From an uncultured Faecalibacterium sp. (GTDB taxonomy: Bacteria; Bacillota; Clostridia; Oscillospirales; Ruminococcaceae), in contig CAKTBG010000001.1 in NCBI GenBank assembly GCA_934533135.1, positions 62,001-126,000 on the forward strand: a stretch of 64,000 nt of DNA. The letters run 5' to 3'. The position numbers were made by a program, and so were the translations under genes. The notes beneath the pieces were generated by a model. That model did not search any database. It was given only the letters and a program-made list of their open reading frames with translations, and was not told where the DNA came from. Shown here one piece after another: positions 1-7,878 of this stretch. Position 1 is the stretch's first letter, and each line of letters begins with the position of its first letter.

Positions 1-732
1 GCACAGCGGCAGGATCTCCAGCTGGAGGTCTTTTGCTTTGACCGTGTCGCCCTCAAACCATGCCTTGCAGCAGTTGTGAACCAGCTCCGGCTTAACGTTG
101 GACACCACGCTGATCACGCCCTTGCCGCCCAGAGACAGCAGAGGAACCACCTGATCGTCGTTGCCGGAATAGATGTTCAGCTCGTCGCCGCACAGGGCTG
201 CGATCTTGGCCACCTGCGAAATATTGCCGGATGCTTCCTTGATGCCGTTGATGAGCGGATGCTTGCTCAGTGCATAGGCAGTCTCGGGCGCAATATTGAC
301 GCCGGTGCGGGAAGGCACATTGTACAGGATGACCGGGATGCCGCCTGCCTCGGCCATTGCGGTAAAGTGGGCGATCAGACCGGCCTGCGAGGTCTTATTG
401 TAGTAGGGGGTCACCATCAGCAGAGCGTCTGCGCCGCAGGCAGCCGACTTTGCCGCCAGTGCGCAGCCATGATCGGTGTCGTTGGAACCGGCACCGGCGA
501 TGACGGGAACACGGTGGTTGACCGTGTCCACCGTGAACTTGATGGTGGCCAGCTGCTCTTCATCGGTCATCGTGGCACACTCACCGGTGGTGCCGCAGAT
601 GATGATGGCGTCGGTGCCGCGTGCGATCTGATCTTCCAGAATGCGGCCCAGCTCATCAAAATTTACACTTCCGTCCTCATACATCGGGGTGATAATGGCA
701 ACACCCGCGCCGGTAAAGACAGGATTCTTCAT
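1..732 (-). CDS. dapA: 4-hydroxy-tetrahydrodipicolinate synthase (partial, 3' end outside window)
   Basis: Reading leftward from the ATG at 732 gives an uninterrupted frame that runs off the window. The start MKNPVFTGAGVAIITPM and the GTTGE, VTPYYNK and YNVPSRTG motifs are those of DapA. The enzyme condenses pyruvate with aspartate semialdehyde in the lysine/diaminopimelate pathway. The catalytic lysine lies in the IKEASGN motif. A good ribosome site (CAAAGGAG, 743-750) precedes the ATG. The gene lies 38 bp after asd on the same strand, and asd supplies its substrate, so the pair is a natural operon. About 244 of the usual ~295 codons are visible. Confidence 0.95.
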   Translation of the reverse strand, partial: MKNPVFTGAGVAIITPMYEDGSVNFDELGRILEDQIARGTDAIIICGTTGECATMTDEEQLATIKFTVDTVNHRVPVIAGAGSNDTDHGCALAAKSAACGADALLMVTPYYNKTSQAGLIAHFTAMAEAGGIPVILYNVPSRTGVNIAPETAYALSKHPLINGIKEASGNISQVAKIAALCGDELNIYSGNDDQVVPLLSLGGKGVISVVSNVKPELVHNCCKAWFEGDTVKAKDLQLEILPLC

Positions 733-770
733 AATACCAAAACTCCTTTGCAGCGTTTTCAAAACGCAGA

Positions 771-1853
771 TCAGTCAAAATAGCCCTTGGCTGCCAGCAG
801 CTCAGCCAGCAGCACGGCACCGCCTGCTGCACCGCGCAGGGTGTTGTGGCTCATGCAGGCGAACTTATAGTCGAACAGCGTATCTTCGCGCAGGCGGCCG
901 ATGCAGACCGCCATGCCGTTCTCGGTGTTGCGATCCAGCTTGGGCTGCGGACGGTCGGCTTCCTCAAAGTAATGGAGGAACTGTTTGGGAGCACTGGGCA
1001 GCTCCAGCTCCTGTGCGGGGCCGCGGAAGTTTGCCCATGCCGCAAGGATCTGCTCCTTGGTGGGCTTTTTGTCAAAGCTCACAAAGACGGCAGCGGTGTG
1101 TCCGTCGGAGACCGGAACGCGGAAGCACTGCGCCGTGATGGTCGGCTTCTCGGCATTGACGATCTCGCCGCCCTCGATGTGACCCCACAGTTTCAGCGGC
1201 TCACGCTCGCTCTTTTCTTCCTCACCGCCGATGTAGGGGATCACGTTGTCCACGATCTCCGGCATCCGGTCAAAGGTCTTTCCGGCACCGGAAATGGCCT
1301 GATAGGTGCAGACCAGAGCCTTCTCGACGCCGAAATCTTTCATCAGGGGGTGCAGGGCAGGCACATAGCTCTGCAGGCTGCAGTTGGACTTGACGGCAAT
1401 GAAGCCTCGCTTGGTGCCCAAACGCTTGCGCTGTGCCGGGATGATCTCAATGTGATCGGCGTTGATCTCCGGCACGACCATCGGAACATCCGGGGTAAAG
1501 CGGTTTGCGCTGTTGTTGGAGACCACAGGGCACTCTGCCTTGGCATAAGCCTCTTCCAGAGCCTTGATCTCTGCCTTCGGCATATTGACGGCGCAGAAGA
1601 TGAAATCGACCTGCGCTGCGACCTCCTCCACCTTGGAAGCGTCCAGCACGACCATCTTCTTGACGCTCTCCGGCATCGGGGTGGTCATCGCCCAGCGGGA
1701 GCCGACGGCATCCTCATAGGTCTTTCCGGCACTCCGACCCGACGCGGCCAGTGTGGTCAGTTTGAACCAGGGATGATTCTCCAACAGAGTGACAAACCGC
1801 TGACCAACCATGCCAGTGGCACCGACGATACCAACTTTATACTGTTTTTCCAT
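771..1853 (-). CDS. asd: Aspartate-semialdehyde dehydrogenase
   Basis: Makes aspartate semialdehyde from aspartyl phosphate with NADPH, the branch point to lysine, threonine and methionine. The N-terminal GATGMVGQ dinucleotide-binding loop is at residues 11-18, and SNCSLQ near residue 150 carries the catalytic cysteine. The C-terminal MSHNTLRGAAGGA region is typical. I start at the ATG at 1853, preceded by GAAAGGAAAGG, and not at the upstream in-frame TTG at 1874, because MEKQYKVGIVG is the normal family start. The length, 360 residues, is normal. It is upstream of and probably co-transcribed with dapA. Confidence 0.95.
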   Translation of the reverse strand: MEKQYKVGIVGATGMVGQRFVTLLENHPWFKLTTLAASGRSAGKTYEDAVGSRWAMTTPMPESVKKMVVLDASKVEEVAAQVDFIFCAVNMPKAEIKALEEAYAKAECPVVSNNSANRFTPDVPMVVPEINADHIEIIPAQRKRLGTKRGFIAVKSNCSLQSYVPALHPLMKDFGVEKALVCTYQAISGAGKTFDRMPEIVDNVIPYIGGEEEKSEREPLKLWGHIEGGEIVNAEKPTITAQCFRVPVSDGHTAAVFVSFDKKPTKEQILAAWANFRGPAQELELPSAPKQFLHYFEEADRPQPKLDRNTENGMAVCIGRLREDTLFDYKFACMSHNTLRGAAGGAVLLAELLAAKGYFD

Positions 1854-1900
1854 TTCCAGCACCTTTCCTTTCAAAAAGCTCCAATTGCATCATCCACCGC

Positions 1901-1929
1901 TTGCAAAGCGGGAGACAATGCAATATAAT
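1901..1929 (+). promoter_or_regulatory. Probable queA promoter
   Basis: TTGCAA (1901-1906), a 17-bp spacer, then a perfect TATAAT (1924-1929), about 80 bp before the queA start. It lies in the divergent gap between asd and queA. Confidence 0.6.
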
Positions 1930-2005
1930 AGACATTGTTTACACAGATTCTATGATATCATTGATACGTCGTTCGTGTCAATCATCGGAAAGGCAAATGC
2001 AAACC

Positions 2006-3034
2006 ATGTTAAAAAAAGATTTTTGGTATGATTTACCCAAAGAGCTCATCGCTCAGGAGCCTGCGGACCCCCGCGACTCGGCACGGCTGATGGTTCTGGA
2101 CCGCAAGGATGACAGCATTGAGCACAAGATCTTTCACGATCTGCCGGAGTATCTGGAGCCGGGTGATCTGCTGGTGGTCAACAACTCGAAGGTTCTGCCT
2201 GCCCGCATCGTCGGCGTCAAGCAGCCGACCGGTGCCGTCTGCGAGCTGCTGCTTCTGCGGCAGGTCAAGGGAGATCAGTGGGAGTGCCTTGCCAAGCCCG
2301 GCAAGCGGATGCAGCCCGGTACCAAGGTCAGCTTTGGAGACGGCACTCTGACCGCCGTGGTGGACGAAACGCTGGAAGACGGCAACAAGTACGTTACATT
2401 CTATTATGACACCGAGACGCTTTATGAGAAACTGGATGAATTTGGCAAAATGCCTCTGCCGCCCTACATCACAAAGCAGCTCGAGGATCAGAGCCAGTAT
2501 CAGACGGTCTACGCCAAAGAGCTGGGCAGTGCTGCCGCACCGACGGCTGGCCTACACTTCACCACAGAGCTGATGGACACCATCCGCGCCAAGGGCGTCA
2601 AGATCACCGAAGTGACCCTGCACGTCGGTCTGGGCACGTTCCGTCCGGTGCAGGAGGACGATGTCTCCGACCACAAGATGCACAGCGAGTGGTATTCGGT
2701 CAGCGAGGAGACCGCACAGCTCATCCGGGAGACCAAAGCCGCCGGGCATCGCGTCATTGCCGTCGGAACCACCAGCTGCCGCACGCTGGAAGCCGTCGCC
2801 GCCAAATACGGGGAGATCCAGGCCTGCAGCGGAAACACCTCCATCTTCCTGTATCCGGGGGTTCCGTTCCACTGCATCGACGGTCTGATCACCAACTTCC
2901 ACCTGCCGGAGAGCACCCTCATCATGCTGGTGTCGGCATTCTACGGCTACGAAAAGACCATGGCCGCGTACAAAGTGGCCGTCGAGCAGAAATACCGCTT
3001 TTTCTCCTTTGGCGATGCGATGTTGATAGAATAA
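2006..3034 (+). CDS. queA: S-adenosylmethionine:tRNA ribosyltransferase-isomerase (C-terminus supplied by prophage)
   Basis: QueA adds and rearranges the ribosyl group of AdoMet onto preQ1 in tRNA, giving epoxyqueuosine. MLKKDFWYDLPKELIAQ, PAxPTAGLHFT-type and RFFSFGDAM motifs identify it. I start at 2006, not at the ATG at 1997: the GGAAAGG at about 1987-1993 is too close to the first ATG, and QueA proteins begin MxxxDFxYxLP. The last residues, Met-Leu-Ile-Glu, are encoded by phage DNA. The displaced native end at 62283-62303 reads Asp-Ala-Met-Phe-Leu-Arg-stop in the same frame. The enzyme should stay functional because the change lies after the conserved core. In the uninterrupted chromosome tgt would start about 75 bp downstream. 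Confidence 0.96.
   Translation: MLKKDFWYDLPKELIAQEPADPRDSARLMVLDRKDDSIEHKIFHDLPEYLEPGDLLVVNNSKVLPARIVGVKQPTGAVCELLLLRQVKGDQWECLAKPGKRMQPGTKVSFGDGTLTAVVDETLEDGNKYVTFYYDTETLYEKLDEFGKMPLPPYITKQLEDQSQYQTVYAKELGSAAAPTAGLHFTTELMDTIRAKGVKITEVTLHVGLGTFRPVQEDDVSDHKMHSEWYSVSEETAQLIRETKAAGHRVIAVGTTSCRTLEAVAAKYGEIQACSGNTSIFLYPGVPFHCIDGLITNFHLPESTLIMLVSAFYGYEKTMAAYKVAVEQKYRFFSFGDAMLIE
3014..3024. other. attL core candidate
   Basis: GATGCGATGTT in the 3' end of queA matches GATGCCATGTT at 62283-62293 at 10 of 11 positions. Joining the left host flank to the right host flank at this word restores a queA frame ending Met-Phe-Leu-Arg-stop. Large serine integrases need only a short identical core, so weak flanking identity is expected. 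The exact crossover dinucleotide cannot be fixed from one lysogen. Confidence 0.7.
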
Positions 3035-3044
3035 CCCCCACGAG

Positions 3045-3058
3045 TTACAAATGTGAAT
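3045..3058. promoter_or_regulatory. Operator-like site at the left prophage end
   Basis: TTACAAATGTGAAT is a close relative of the phage operator consensus CTCACA-WW-TGTGAG. It starts 11 bp after the queA stop, just inside the prophage, with no promoter visible next to it. Confidence 0.45.
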
Positions 3059-3065
3059 CAGAATC

Positions 3066-3102
3066 AGCCGCGAGGTCTAACCGCCTTGCGGCTTTTTCTT
3101 TT
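3066..3102 (+). terminator. Terminator after queA, inside the prophage left end
   Basis: Stem AGCCGCGAGG (3066-3075) pairs with CCTTGCGGCT (3084-3093) with one G-U pair; the loop is 8 nt and is followed by TTTTCTTTT. It lies to the phage side of the att core, so the prophage brings a terminator that would stop queA transcription before it could reach tgt. Confidence 0.8.
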
Positions 3103-3123
3103 GCAAAAATGTTATCTTTGCTG

Positions 3124-3152
3124 TTGACTCACTCACAAATAAGAGCGATAAT
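3124..3152 (+). promoter_or_regulatory. Repressor-controlled promoter with embedded operator (module 1)
   Basis: TTGACT (3124-3129), 17-bp spacer, GATAAT (3147-3152). The spacer holds the 14-bp operator CTCACAAATAAGAG (3132-3145). The same module recurs at 6820, 45322, 45956, 47444 and 52190. It should drive the small-gene operon starting at 3204. Confidence 0.75.
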
Positions 3153-3203
3153 ATAATCACAGAATGATTAACGAACACACAACCGAGAGCGGAGGACGAC
3201 AAA

Positions 3204-3422
3204 ATGAAAGAGTACACTGGAAAGAAGATTGAGAACCTGTACGCATTCCTGAAAGCCACCAAGGAGAACGAGATCATCGTTCGTACCACTCGCGTGGCTG
3301 GCTGCTGGTACGACAACGAGTTCGACGCTAACGCTGCTGGCTTTATGATTTCCCGCTTCACCAACAAGGAAATGGAAGCCCGGCATGAATTTTCTGAGTG
3401 CTACCGCATCGTTCGCAAATAA
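3204..3422 (+). CDS. Small phage protein of unknown function
   Basis: 72 residues, start set by AGCGGAGGA (3188-3196) before the ATG. It is the first gene of a five-gene cluster after the operator-controlled promoter at 3124. Mixed charged and aromatic composition (VAGCWYDNEF, FSECYRIV), no membrane segment and no motif I recognise. In the circular phage genome this cluster continues the right-hand accessory arm across attP. Confidence 0.7.
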   Translation: MKEYTGKKIENLYAFLKATKENEIIVRTTRVAGCWYDNEFDANAAGFMISRFTNKEMEARHEFSECYRIVRK

Positions 3423-3435
3423 TGGAGGTTTTAAG

Positions 3436-3600
3436 ATGTTCAAGAAGTTGGTTAAGATGGTTTCTGAAATCAAAACCGAAAACGACCGGGACGCTACGTT
3501 CTGGCAGATCGACCGCGAGTTTGAGCAGGAGAAGATCTCCGCAGCAGACCACGAGCTGCTTTACAAGCTGGCCGGAATGGTCAAAGTCGAGGAGGGCTAA
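3436..3600 (+). CDS. Small phage protein of unknown function
   Basis: 54 residues starting MFKKLVKMVSEIK; GGAGG at 3424-3428 sets the start at 3436. Probably all helical, with a basic N-terminus and acidic middle. Second gene of the cluster, 13 bp after its neighbour. Confidence 0.65.
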   Translation: MFKKLVKMVSEIKTENDRDATFWQIDREFEQEKISAADHELLYKLAGMVKVEEG

Positions 3601-3603
3601 AAA

Positions 3604-3828
3604 ATGACTGTCAAGATCGCGCTGAAGAAGAAGTTCAACAAGAACGCCGCCACCTGCTTTTATACCGAGTACGCGAAGAGCGTTACCTGCAAGACCATCC
3701 CGGCCGCCGAAATCATGGCGATGGGCTTTGACGAAACCGACCCGCACGACCAGTACGTTGTTGTCAAGGACGAGGACGGAAGCGAAAGCACGTTCCGCAA
3801 CAGCTACGTTGACGTTTTTATTTCCTGA
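3604..3828 (+). CDS. Small phage protein of unknown function
   Basis: 74 residues, strongly basic at the N-terminus (MTVKIALKKKFNKN) and acidic later (FDETDPHD, VKDEDGSE). The ATG follows GGAGGGCT at the end of the preceding gene, suggesting translational coupling. Function not recognised. Confidence 0.65.
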   Translation: MTVKIALKKKFNKNAATCFYTEYAKSVTCKTIPAAEIMAMGFDETDPHDQYVVVKDEDGSESTFRNSYVDVFIS

Positions 3829-3843
3829 ACAGGAGGGAGCAAC

Positions 3844-4059
3844 ATGAAAGCATCTAAGAAAATGGCAAAGGCCCTGCTGACCAGCGGCCAGTACCGCACC
3901 AAAAAGTACCTCTACACGCTGGGCTACAACATGTACGGTCAAGAGATCGTACAACGCACCCAGATCGACAGCGAGGGCCACAGAATCGGCAACGCATACT
4001 CAGCAGGATTTTTCAACGCCTATGACTACCCGGAAGAATGGAGAGAGAAAAATGTTTAA
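3844..4059 (+). CDS. Small phage protein of unknown function
   Basis: 71 residues; AGGAGGGAGC precedes the ATG. Rich in Tyr and Lys near the N-terminus (YRTKKYLYTLGYNMYG). It overlaps the next gene by 8 nt. Function not recognised. Confidence 0.65.
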   Translation: MKASKKMAKALLTSGQYRTKKYLYTLGYNMYGQEIVQRTQIDSEGHRIGNAYSAGFFNAYDYPEEWREKNV

Positions 4060-4447
4060 TATCACTGATACCGAAAAGCTGCGGGATGCCTACATCTTCC
4101 TGACATTCGCTCAGAACGCCCCCGCCGCTGCACCTGAGAAAAAGGCCAACCGTGAAATCTTTATCACCAACACGAAGCGGGAAATCCGGGAATACAACAA
4201 CCGCCCAATCTCCAACACGCGCATTATAAGCGCAGACTACGATGGACGCCTTGAACTTGTCCGACTGCCTGACGAGCTGGACACGGCACACAAAGAGGAC
4301 GCCGCTGAGTGGTTCGATGATAACTGCTATCTGGAAGCCTGCAACAGCCCCTATGACTGCACCGGGCAGGAGTTCACAAGCTGGTATCACCTGTTCCAGC
4401 GGCGGGGCCACTGGTACGCCTATCACATGGTCAGTCGGGACGTTTGA
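4052..4447 (+). CDS. Phage protein of unknown function
   Basis: 131 residues from the ATG at 4052, preceded by GGAGAGAG; an earlier in-frame ATG at 4022 lies inside the previous gene and lacks a ribosome site. Aromatic-rich C-terminal half (FTSWYHLFQRRGHWYAYH). Last gene of the cluster, ending just before a bidirectional terminator shared with the integrase. Confidence 0.65.
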   Translation: MFNITDTEKLRDAYIFLTFAQNAPAAAPEKKANREIFITNTKREIREYNNRPISNTRIISADYDGRLELVRLPDELDTAHKEDAAEWFDDNCYLEACNSPYDCTGQEFTSWYHLFQRRGHWYAYHMVSRDV

Positions 4448-4459
4448 ACCGAATACAGC

Positions 4460-4499
4460 AAAAGGCCCAGAACCGCAGGAAAGCGGCTCCGGGCCTTTT
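4460..4499. terminator. Bidirectional terminator between the convergent left cluster and integrase
   Basis: AAAAGGCCC (4460-4468) pairs with GGGCCTTTT (4491-4499), with an inner ACCGC/GCGGC-type helix. A-tract and T-tract on either side let it end transcription both ways. Confidence 0.85.
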
Positions 4500-6222
4500 A
4501 TATTGCCTTATAAGTGAACTTGTGAGAAATTCCATTCTTGAACGTCAGCATTTCCACATGGCCGTTTCTCATGCGTACAGAATCGACGATCGACAGAAAG
4601 AACGACCGCAGCACAGACGGCTCCGTACATTCGGCCAACCCCTGAAAATAAATATACTCACGTTCCTGCAACCGCTGGGACATGATGAAGCTGCTGGCCT
4701 GTTCCAAAAAATCGTCATCCGAAAGCGACTGCGCCCACGATTCCGATGTCAGCAGGCCGATGGACTTGTCCTGTTCTTTCAGATCGTTCATCAAGTCGTT
4801 TTTCTTTATCAGGTATTCTTTATCCGACATCTGCTTGTTTGAATACAGGTAGATGTGATCGAGCCGTGTGAGGGCGCGTTCCGTCTTTCGCTTATCTGCC
4901 CGCAGTTTGCGCAGCTCCGGGTCGAGATTCTTTTTAACCGTCGGCTTTTTCAGAAGCACCGAATCAGCGGGGGAGTATTCGGCCAGCATTTCATACAGGG
5001 CGGCCACGCTGGCCGAATCTATTCCGGCCACGTTCTTGAACGTATCGCCGCGCAGGAGCCGCGCTTCAAGATCAGCAGGGGATTTTATCTGGTCGAAGCT
5101 CTTTTGAGCATTTATCACGTTCAAAATGAAATTTAGCAGAAATTCGCCCAGCACAGTGTCAGAAGTATATTTTGCATTGCAGGTCTTTGTCTTGCGCACG
5201 TTCGGGCAGCCATACTTGGCCGACCGATACCCGGACGCATGGAGCTTGCCCGGAGAAGCCGTAAAAGCGGCCCCACAGCAAGCGCACCATATAAGCCCGG
5301 AAAAGATATTCACGTTCTTCTGTGTCGCGCTCCTGCCGGGTGTATTGCGGTATCTGGCGTTTGAATCCAGCATCTTCTGAACCCTGTCGAATCGTTCCTT
5401 ACTCACAAGTGGGGTGTGATGGTCTTGTATCACGACCCATTCGGATTCGTCCTTGATAGCCTTGCGCCCCGGTATCTTGTAATAATTATAGCGGTATGTG
5501 CCGATATACCACGGATTCCGAAGAATCGTCCAGACAGACACAGGGGAGAACGGATTGTGCTGGCGTGACACATAGCCGCGGTCGTTCAGCTCCCGCGCCG
5601 TGTGAACCAGCGAATCCGTCTTTTCGTACAAGTCGTACATTTCCAGCACAATGAAGCTTTCATCGCCATTGACGGAAAACGTCTGGGTTTCTTTGTTGTA
5701 ATCATACCCAAACGGAACCCGGCCGCCGTTCCATGTGCCATCGTTCGCCCTGCTGATCATCGTGGCCGTGACGCGCTCCGCTGTCGTCTTGCGCTCCAAC
5801 TCCGCAAAAATTAGCACCATTTTGAGCATTGCTTCACCCATCGCCGTGGACGTGTCGAATTGCTCATTGCGCGAGATGAACGTCACGCCGAGCATCTTCA
5901 ATTCCTCATACATCTGTGCGAAGTCGAGCAGGTTTCGGCTGATACGGTCAATCTTCCAGACGAGCAGATGGGAGTACATACCGTTCCGAATCTGCATCAT
6001 CATTTTTTGAAAGGCCGGCCGATCAGTATTCTTTCCCGAATAGCCCGCATCCTCAAAAATGGTATAGTCGCTGATGTTCAAGGCATATTCGCAGTAGCCG
6101 ACAAGGTCTTTCCGCTGCATGGGCAGGCTGTCACGATCTACCTGATACGCGGTCGAAACACGCAGGTATATGGCCGCCCGCTGCGGCTTTTCTTTTGGCG
6201 CGTCGATTTTCTTCTTTCTCAT
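4498..6222 (-). CDS. Large serine recombinase (phage integrase)
   Basis: 574 residues. The resolvase-type catalytic domain opens with AAIYLRVST, giving the nucleophile Ser23, and has the conserved KIDRISRN arginine motif near residue 90. A recombinase domain follows (WTILRNPWYIGTYRYN), then a zinc-ribbon region (CACC, GCPNVRKTKTC) and a C-terminal coiled coil, the usual large-serine-integrase order. It catalyses attP x attB integration without host factors; excision needs a directionality factor. The start ATG overlaps the stop of the 44-residue ORF upstream. It probably made the insertion in the 3' end of queA. Confidence 0.95.
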   Translation of the reverse strand: MRKKKIDAPKEKPQRAAIYLRVSTAYQVDRDSLPMQRKDLVGYCEYALNISDYTIFEDAGYSGKNTDRPAFQKMMMQIRNGMYSHLLVWKIDRISRNLLDFAQMYEELKMLGVTFISRNEQFDTSTAMGEAMLKMVLIFAELERKTTAERVTATMISRANDGTWNGGRVPFGYDYNKETQTFSVNGDESFIVLEMYDLYEKTDSLVHTARELNDRGYVSRQHNPFSPVSVWTILRNPWYIGTYRYNYYKIPGRKAIKDESEWVVIQDHHTPLVSKERFDRVQKMLDSNARYRNTPGRSATQKNVNIFSGLIWCACCGAAFTASPGKLHASGYRSAKYGCPNVRKTKTCNAKYTSDTVLGEFLLNFILNVINAQKSFDQIKSPADLEARLLRGDTFKNVAGIDSASVAALYEMLAEYSPADSVLLKKPTVKKNLDPELRKLRADKRKTERALTRLDHIYLYSNKQMSDKEYLIKKNDLMNDLKEQDKSIGLLTSESWAQSLSDDDFLEQASSFIMSQRLQEREYIYFQGLAECTEPSVLRSFFLSIVDSVRMRNGHVEMLTFKNGISHKFTYKAI

Positions 6223-6353
6223 TGCTGGGCCTTATCTTTCGGAACGTATTTTGCCAAAATCTGCATGACCTTTTCACGATCTTCTACGCTGGCCGCCTGA
6301 TATGCAGCAAGCAGCGTTTGAAGTTCCTGAATGAATTCTTCCTGCGAAACCAT
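6219..6353 (-). CDS. 44-residue ORF translationally coupled to the integrase
   Basis: Reads MVSQEEFIQELQTLLAAYQ and ends KDKAQQ. The ATG at 6353 follows GAGGTG, and its stop overlaps the integrase start as ATGA (6219-6222). It is predicted to be a short amphipathic helical protein. Its place between repressor and integrase suggests a modulator of integrase translation or activity, but no family is recognised. Confidence 0.7.
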   Translation of the reverse strand: MVSQEEFIQELQTLLAAYQAASVEDREKVMQILAKYVPKDKAQQ

Positions 6354-6370
6354 AGCACACCTCTTATATT

Positions 6371-6772
6371 TTACTCTTTCTTTTCGGCATCCACGGCAGG
6401 ATCAGCGACAGCCGCAACGTGGGTGCGCAAAAAGTCCTTGCACATGGAACGCTTTTCCACCGGGATGGAGCGGTAAATCGAAAGCAGCTCTTTTTCGTCA
6501 GCATCCAGCACGTCAAGGTTTTTGCGGCCGTGCGCTTTAAGCCGCTGCTTTTCGGTATCGGTCAAGATCACAATGCCGTCCCGGCCGTAAACCAGTTCGT
6601 CGATACTCATGCCAAGCCGTTCGGCCATGCCCTGAATCATATCCAGATGGGGAGCCTTGCCTTTTTTCAGGCGGGCGATGTTGGAACTCGCAAATCCGCT
6701 CTCAATAATGAGTCTGCTGGGTGCGATGTCGTGCCGTGCGCAGGCGTCCAAAATGTTTTCGTACAAGCCCAT
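6371..6772 (-). CDS. XRE-family prophage repressor (CI-like, no protease domain)
   Basis: 133 residues from the ATG at 6772, chosen over an upstream GTG at 6784 because GAGGTG sits about 10 nt before the ATG. The N-terminal helix-turn-helix spans about residues 10-60 (SRLIIESGFASSNIARLKKG, then MIQGMAERLGMSIDEL). The C-terminus is a short helical tail with no LexA/S24 Ser-Lys protease. It lies divergent from a Cro-like gene across an operator array, and leads into the small ORF and integrase. It is the best candidate to bind the CTCACAWWTGTGAG sites. Without a cleavable domain, induction probably needs an antirepressor. Confidence 0.9.
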   Translation of the reverse strand: MGLYENILDACARHDIAPSRLIIESGFASSNIARLKKGKAPHLDMIQGMAERLGMSIDELVYGRDGIVILTDTEKQRLKAHGRKNLDVLDADEKELLSIYRSIPVEKRSMCKDFLRTHVAAVADPAVDAEKKE

Positions 6773-6784
6773 AATATAAAACAC

Positions 6785-6912
6785 CTCACAAATTTACTCA
6801 CAAATGAGAGTAAAAGCTGTTGACTCACTCACAAATGAGAGTTATAATAACAAATGTAAACCGACGAAAGCTCACAAAGTCGTTTACAAATGTAAGTATA
6901 CCCTAAATATAG
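6785..6912. promoter_or_regulatory. Divergent lysis-lysogeny control region with operator array
   Basis: Rightward promoter: TTGACT (6820-6825), 17-bp spacer, TATAAT (6843-6848), with operator CTCACAAATGAGAG (6828-6841) in the spacer. Other sites: the same word at 6797-6810, a half site at 6785-6798, and TAACAAATGTAAAC (6848-6861). TTTACAAATGTAAG (6883-6896) is a near-perfect palindrome of a second type. A leftward -10-like TATACT overlaps that last site and may serve the repressor-integrase operon. Confidence 0.75.
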
Positions 6913-6954
6913 CATAGCTCACCAAAAAAAGCAAAGGAGGTCAAGAATTAAAAT

Positions 6955-7176
6955 ATGAAGCTCGAACTGCATCTGGACTGGAAGCGCACGGTCAAGACCA
7001 TTATGACCATGAGAGGTCTGTCCAACAGCGATCTGGCGCAGGCTGCCGGTACTACCGACGCAACCATGCGGCAGGTCATCAACAAATCGGTCAAGGGAGC
7101 CGTGATGAACAAAGTCAGCGAGTATCTTGGTATCACCAATGCCGAAGTTCATCACGTCGTGATCGAGGTCGAATAA
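6955..7176 (+). CDS. Cro-like helix-turn-helix protein
   Basis: 73 residues with one HTH (LSNSDLAQAAGTTDATMRQV, residues about 21-40). It is divergent from the repressor and the first gene of the rightward early operon, the position of cro. AAAGGAGG precedes the ATG. It probably binds the same control region with different site preference, turning off the lysogeny promoter during lytic growth. Confidence 0.8.
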   Translation: MKLELHLDWKRTVKTIMTMRGLSNSDLAQAAGTTDATMRQVINKSVKGAVMNKVSEYLGITNAEVHHVVIEVE

Positions 7177-7213
7177 CCTTACATCTATTTTACAGCATTG
7201 GAGCCGAGAAGAT

Positions 7214-7714
7214 ATGCAGAATGAGTGCAGCAAAGGCAATGACAACTATTACTTTTTGTGTCGGAAAAAAGCGTCGGAACACAACGACGCACTGAGCAGC
7301 CGCCTTGGAGCGGCGTCCCGTCTGAACATTTCGGAAAGCGCACTGCGCAACTATGAGGTCGATACCGCCAACGTGCCCCAGGATATTGTTTGCGCGATGG
7401 CTGACCTCTACGGTATGCCCGAAATGGAAACCCACTACTGCAAAAACGACTGCCCCATCGGAAAGCACGTCGGCAGCGCCATGACCTGCGAGGTCAGGAG
7501 CATTGAAAGCGTGGCCGTCAACTTCCTGACACACACCAACGGCAACGACATTCAGGCCATGCAGAACGCTGTCCTGAAGATCGCCATTGACGGCAAAATC
7601 AGCCAGCAGGAACGTGACCAGCTCCGAAAGATAGTCGCTTTTATCGAAAACATCTCACGGGACGCAAGCGATATGCGGCTGCTGCTTGAGAGGAAGTGCC
7701 AGAATGGAGCTTAA
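7214..7714 (+). CDS. XRE-like phage transcriptional regulator
   Basis: 166 residues. The N-terminal half carries an HTH-like stretch (LGAASRLNISESALRNYEVD) followed by VPQDIVCAMADLYGMPE, typical of XRE proteins. A Cys/His group (HYCKNDCPIGKH) and a helical C-terminal domain (DGKISQQERDQLRKIVAFIE) follow. Second early gene after cro. This HTH plus helical-tail form is common in Clostridia phages, where its exact role is unknown. Confidence 0.75.
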   Translation: MQNECSKGNDNYYFLCRKKASEHNDALSSRLGAASRLNISESALRNYEVDTANVPQDIVCAMADLYGMPEMETHYCKNDCPIGKHVGSAMTCEVRSIESVAVNFLTHTNGNDIQAMQNAVLKIAIDGKISQQERDQLRKIVAFIENISRDASDMRLLLERKCQNGA

Positions 7715-7856
7715 AGACATTTTGCGCGACATCCTGAAGCGCGATTATGGCATCGAAACGGACGCCCAGCTCATGCAGGCTATTCGTAAGCAGAAGCCGC
7801 TTGACATCGGGATTTTCGTTTCGCAGCCTGCAAGCCAACAGGCGAAAGCCTGCTGA
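7704..7856 (+). CDS. Small early phage protein
   Basis: 50 residues starting MELKDILRDILKRDYGIE; overlaps the previous gene by 11 nt with GAGAGGAAG upstream as ribosome site. Helical and charged. No family recognised. The operon position between regulators and recombination genes is the only clue. Confidence 0.6.
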   Translation: MELKDILRDILKRDYGIETDAQLMQAIRKQKPLDIGIFVSQPASQQAKAC

Positions 7857-7878
7857 ATCATCCACAGGAGGTATGAAC

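Noticed and set aside
1854..2005. A lysine riboswitch upstream of asd-dapA
   Set aside because: The gap is only about 150 bp, includes the queA promoter, and shows no lysine-riboswitch-like conserved blocks.
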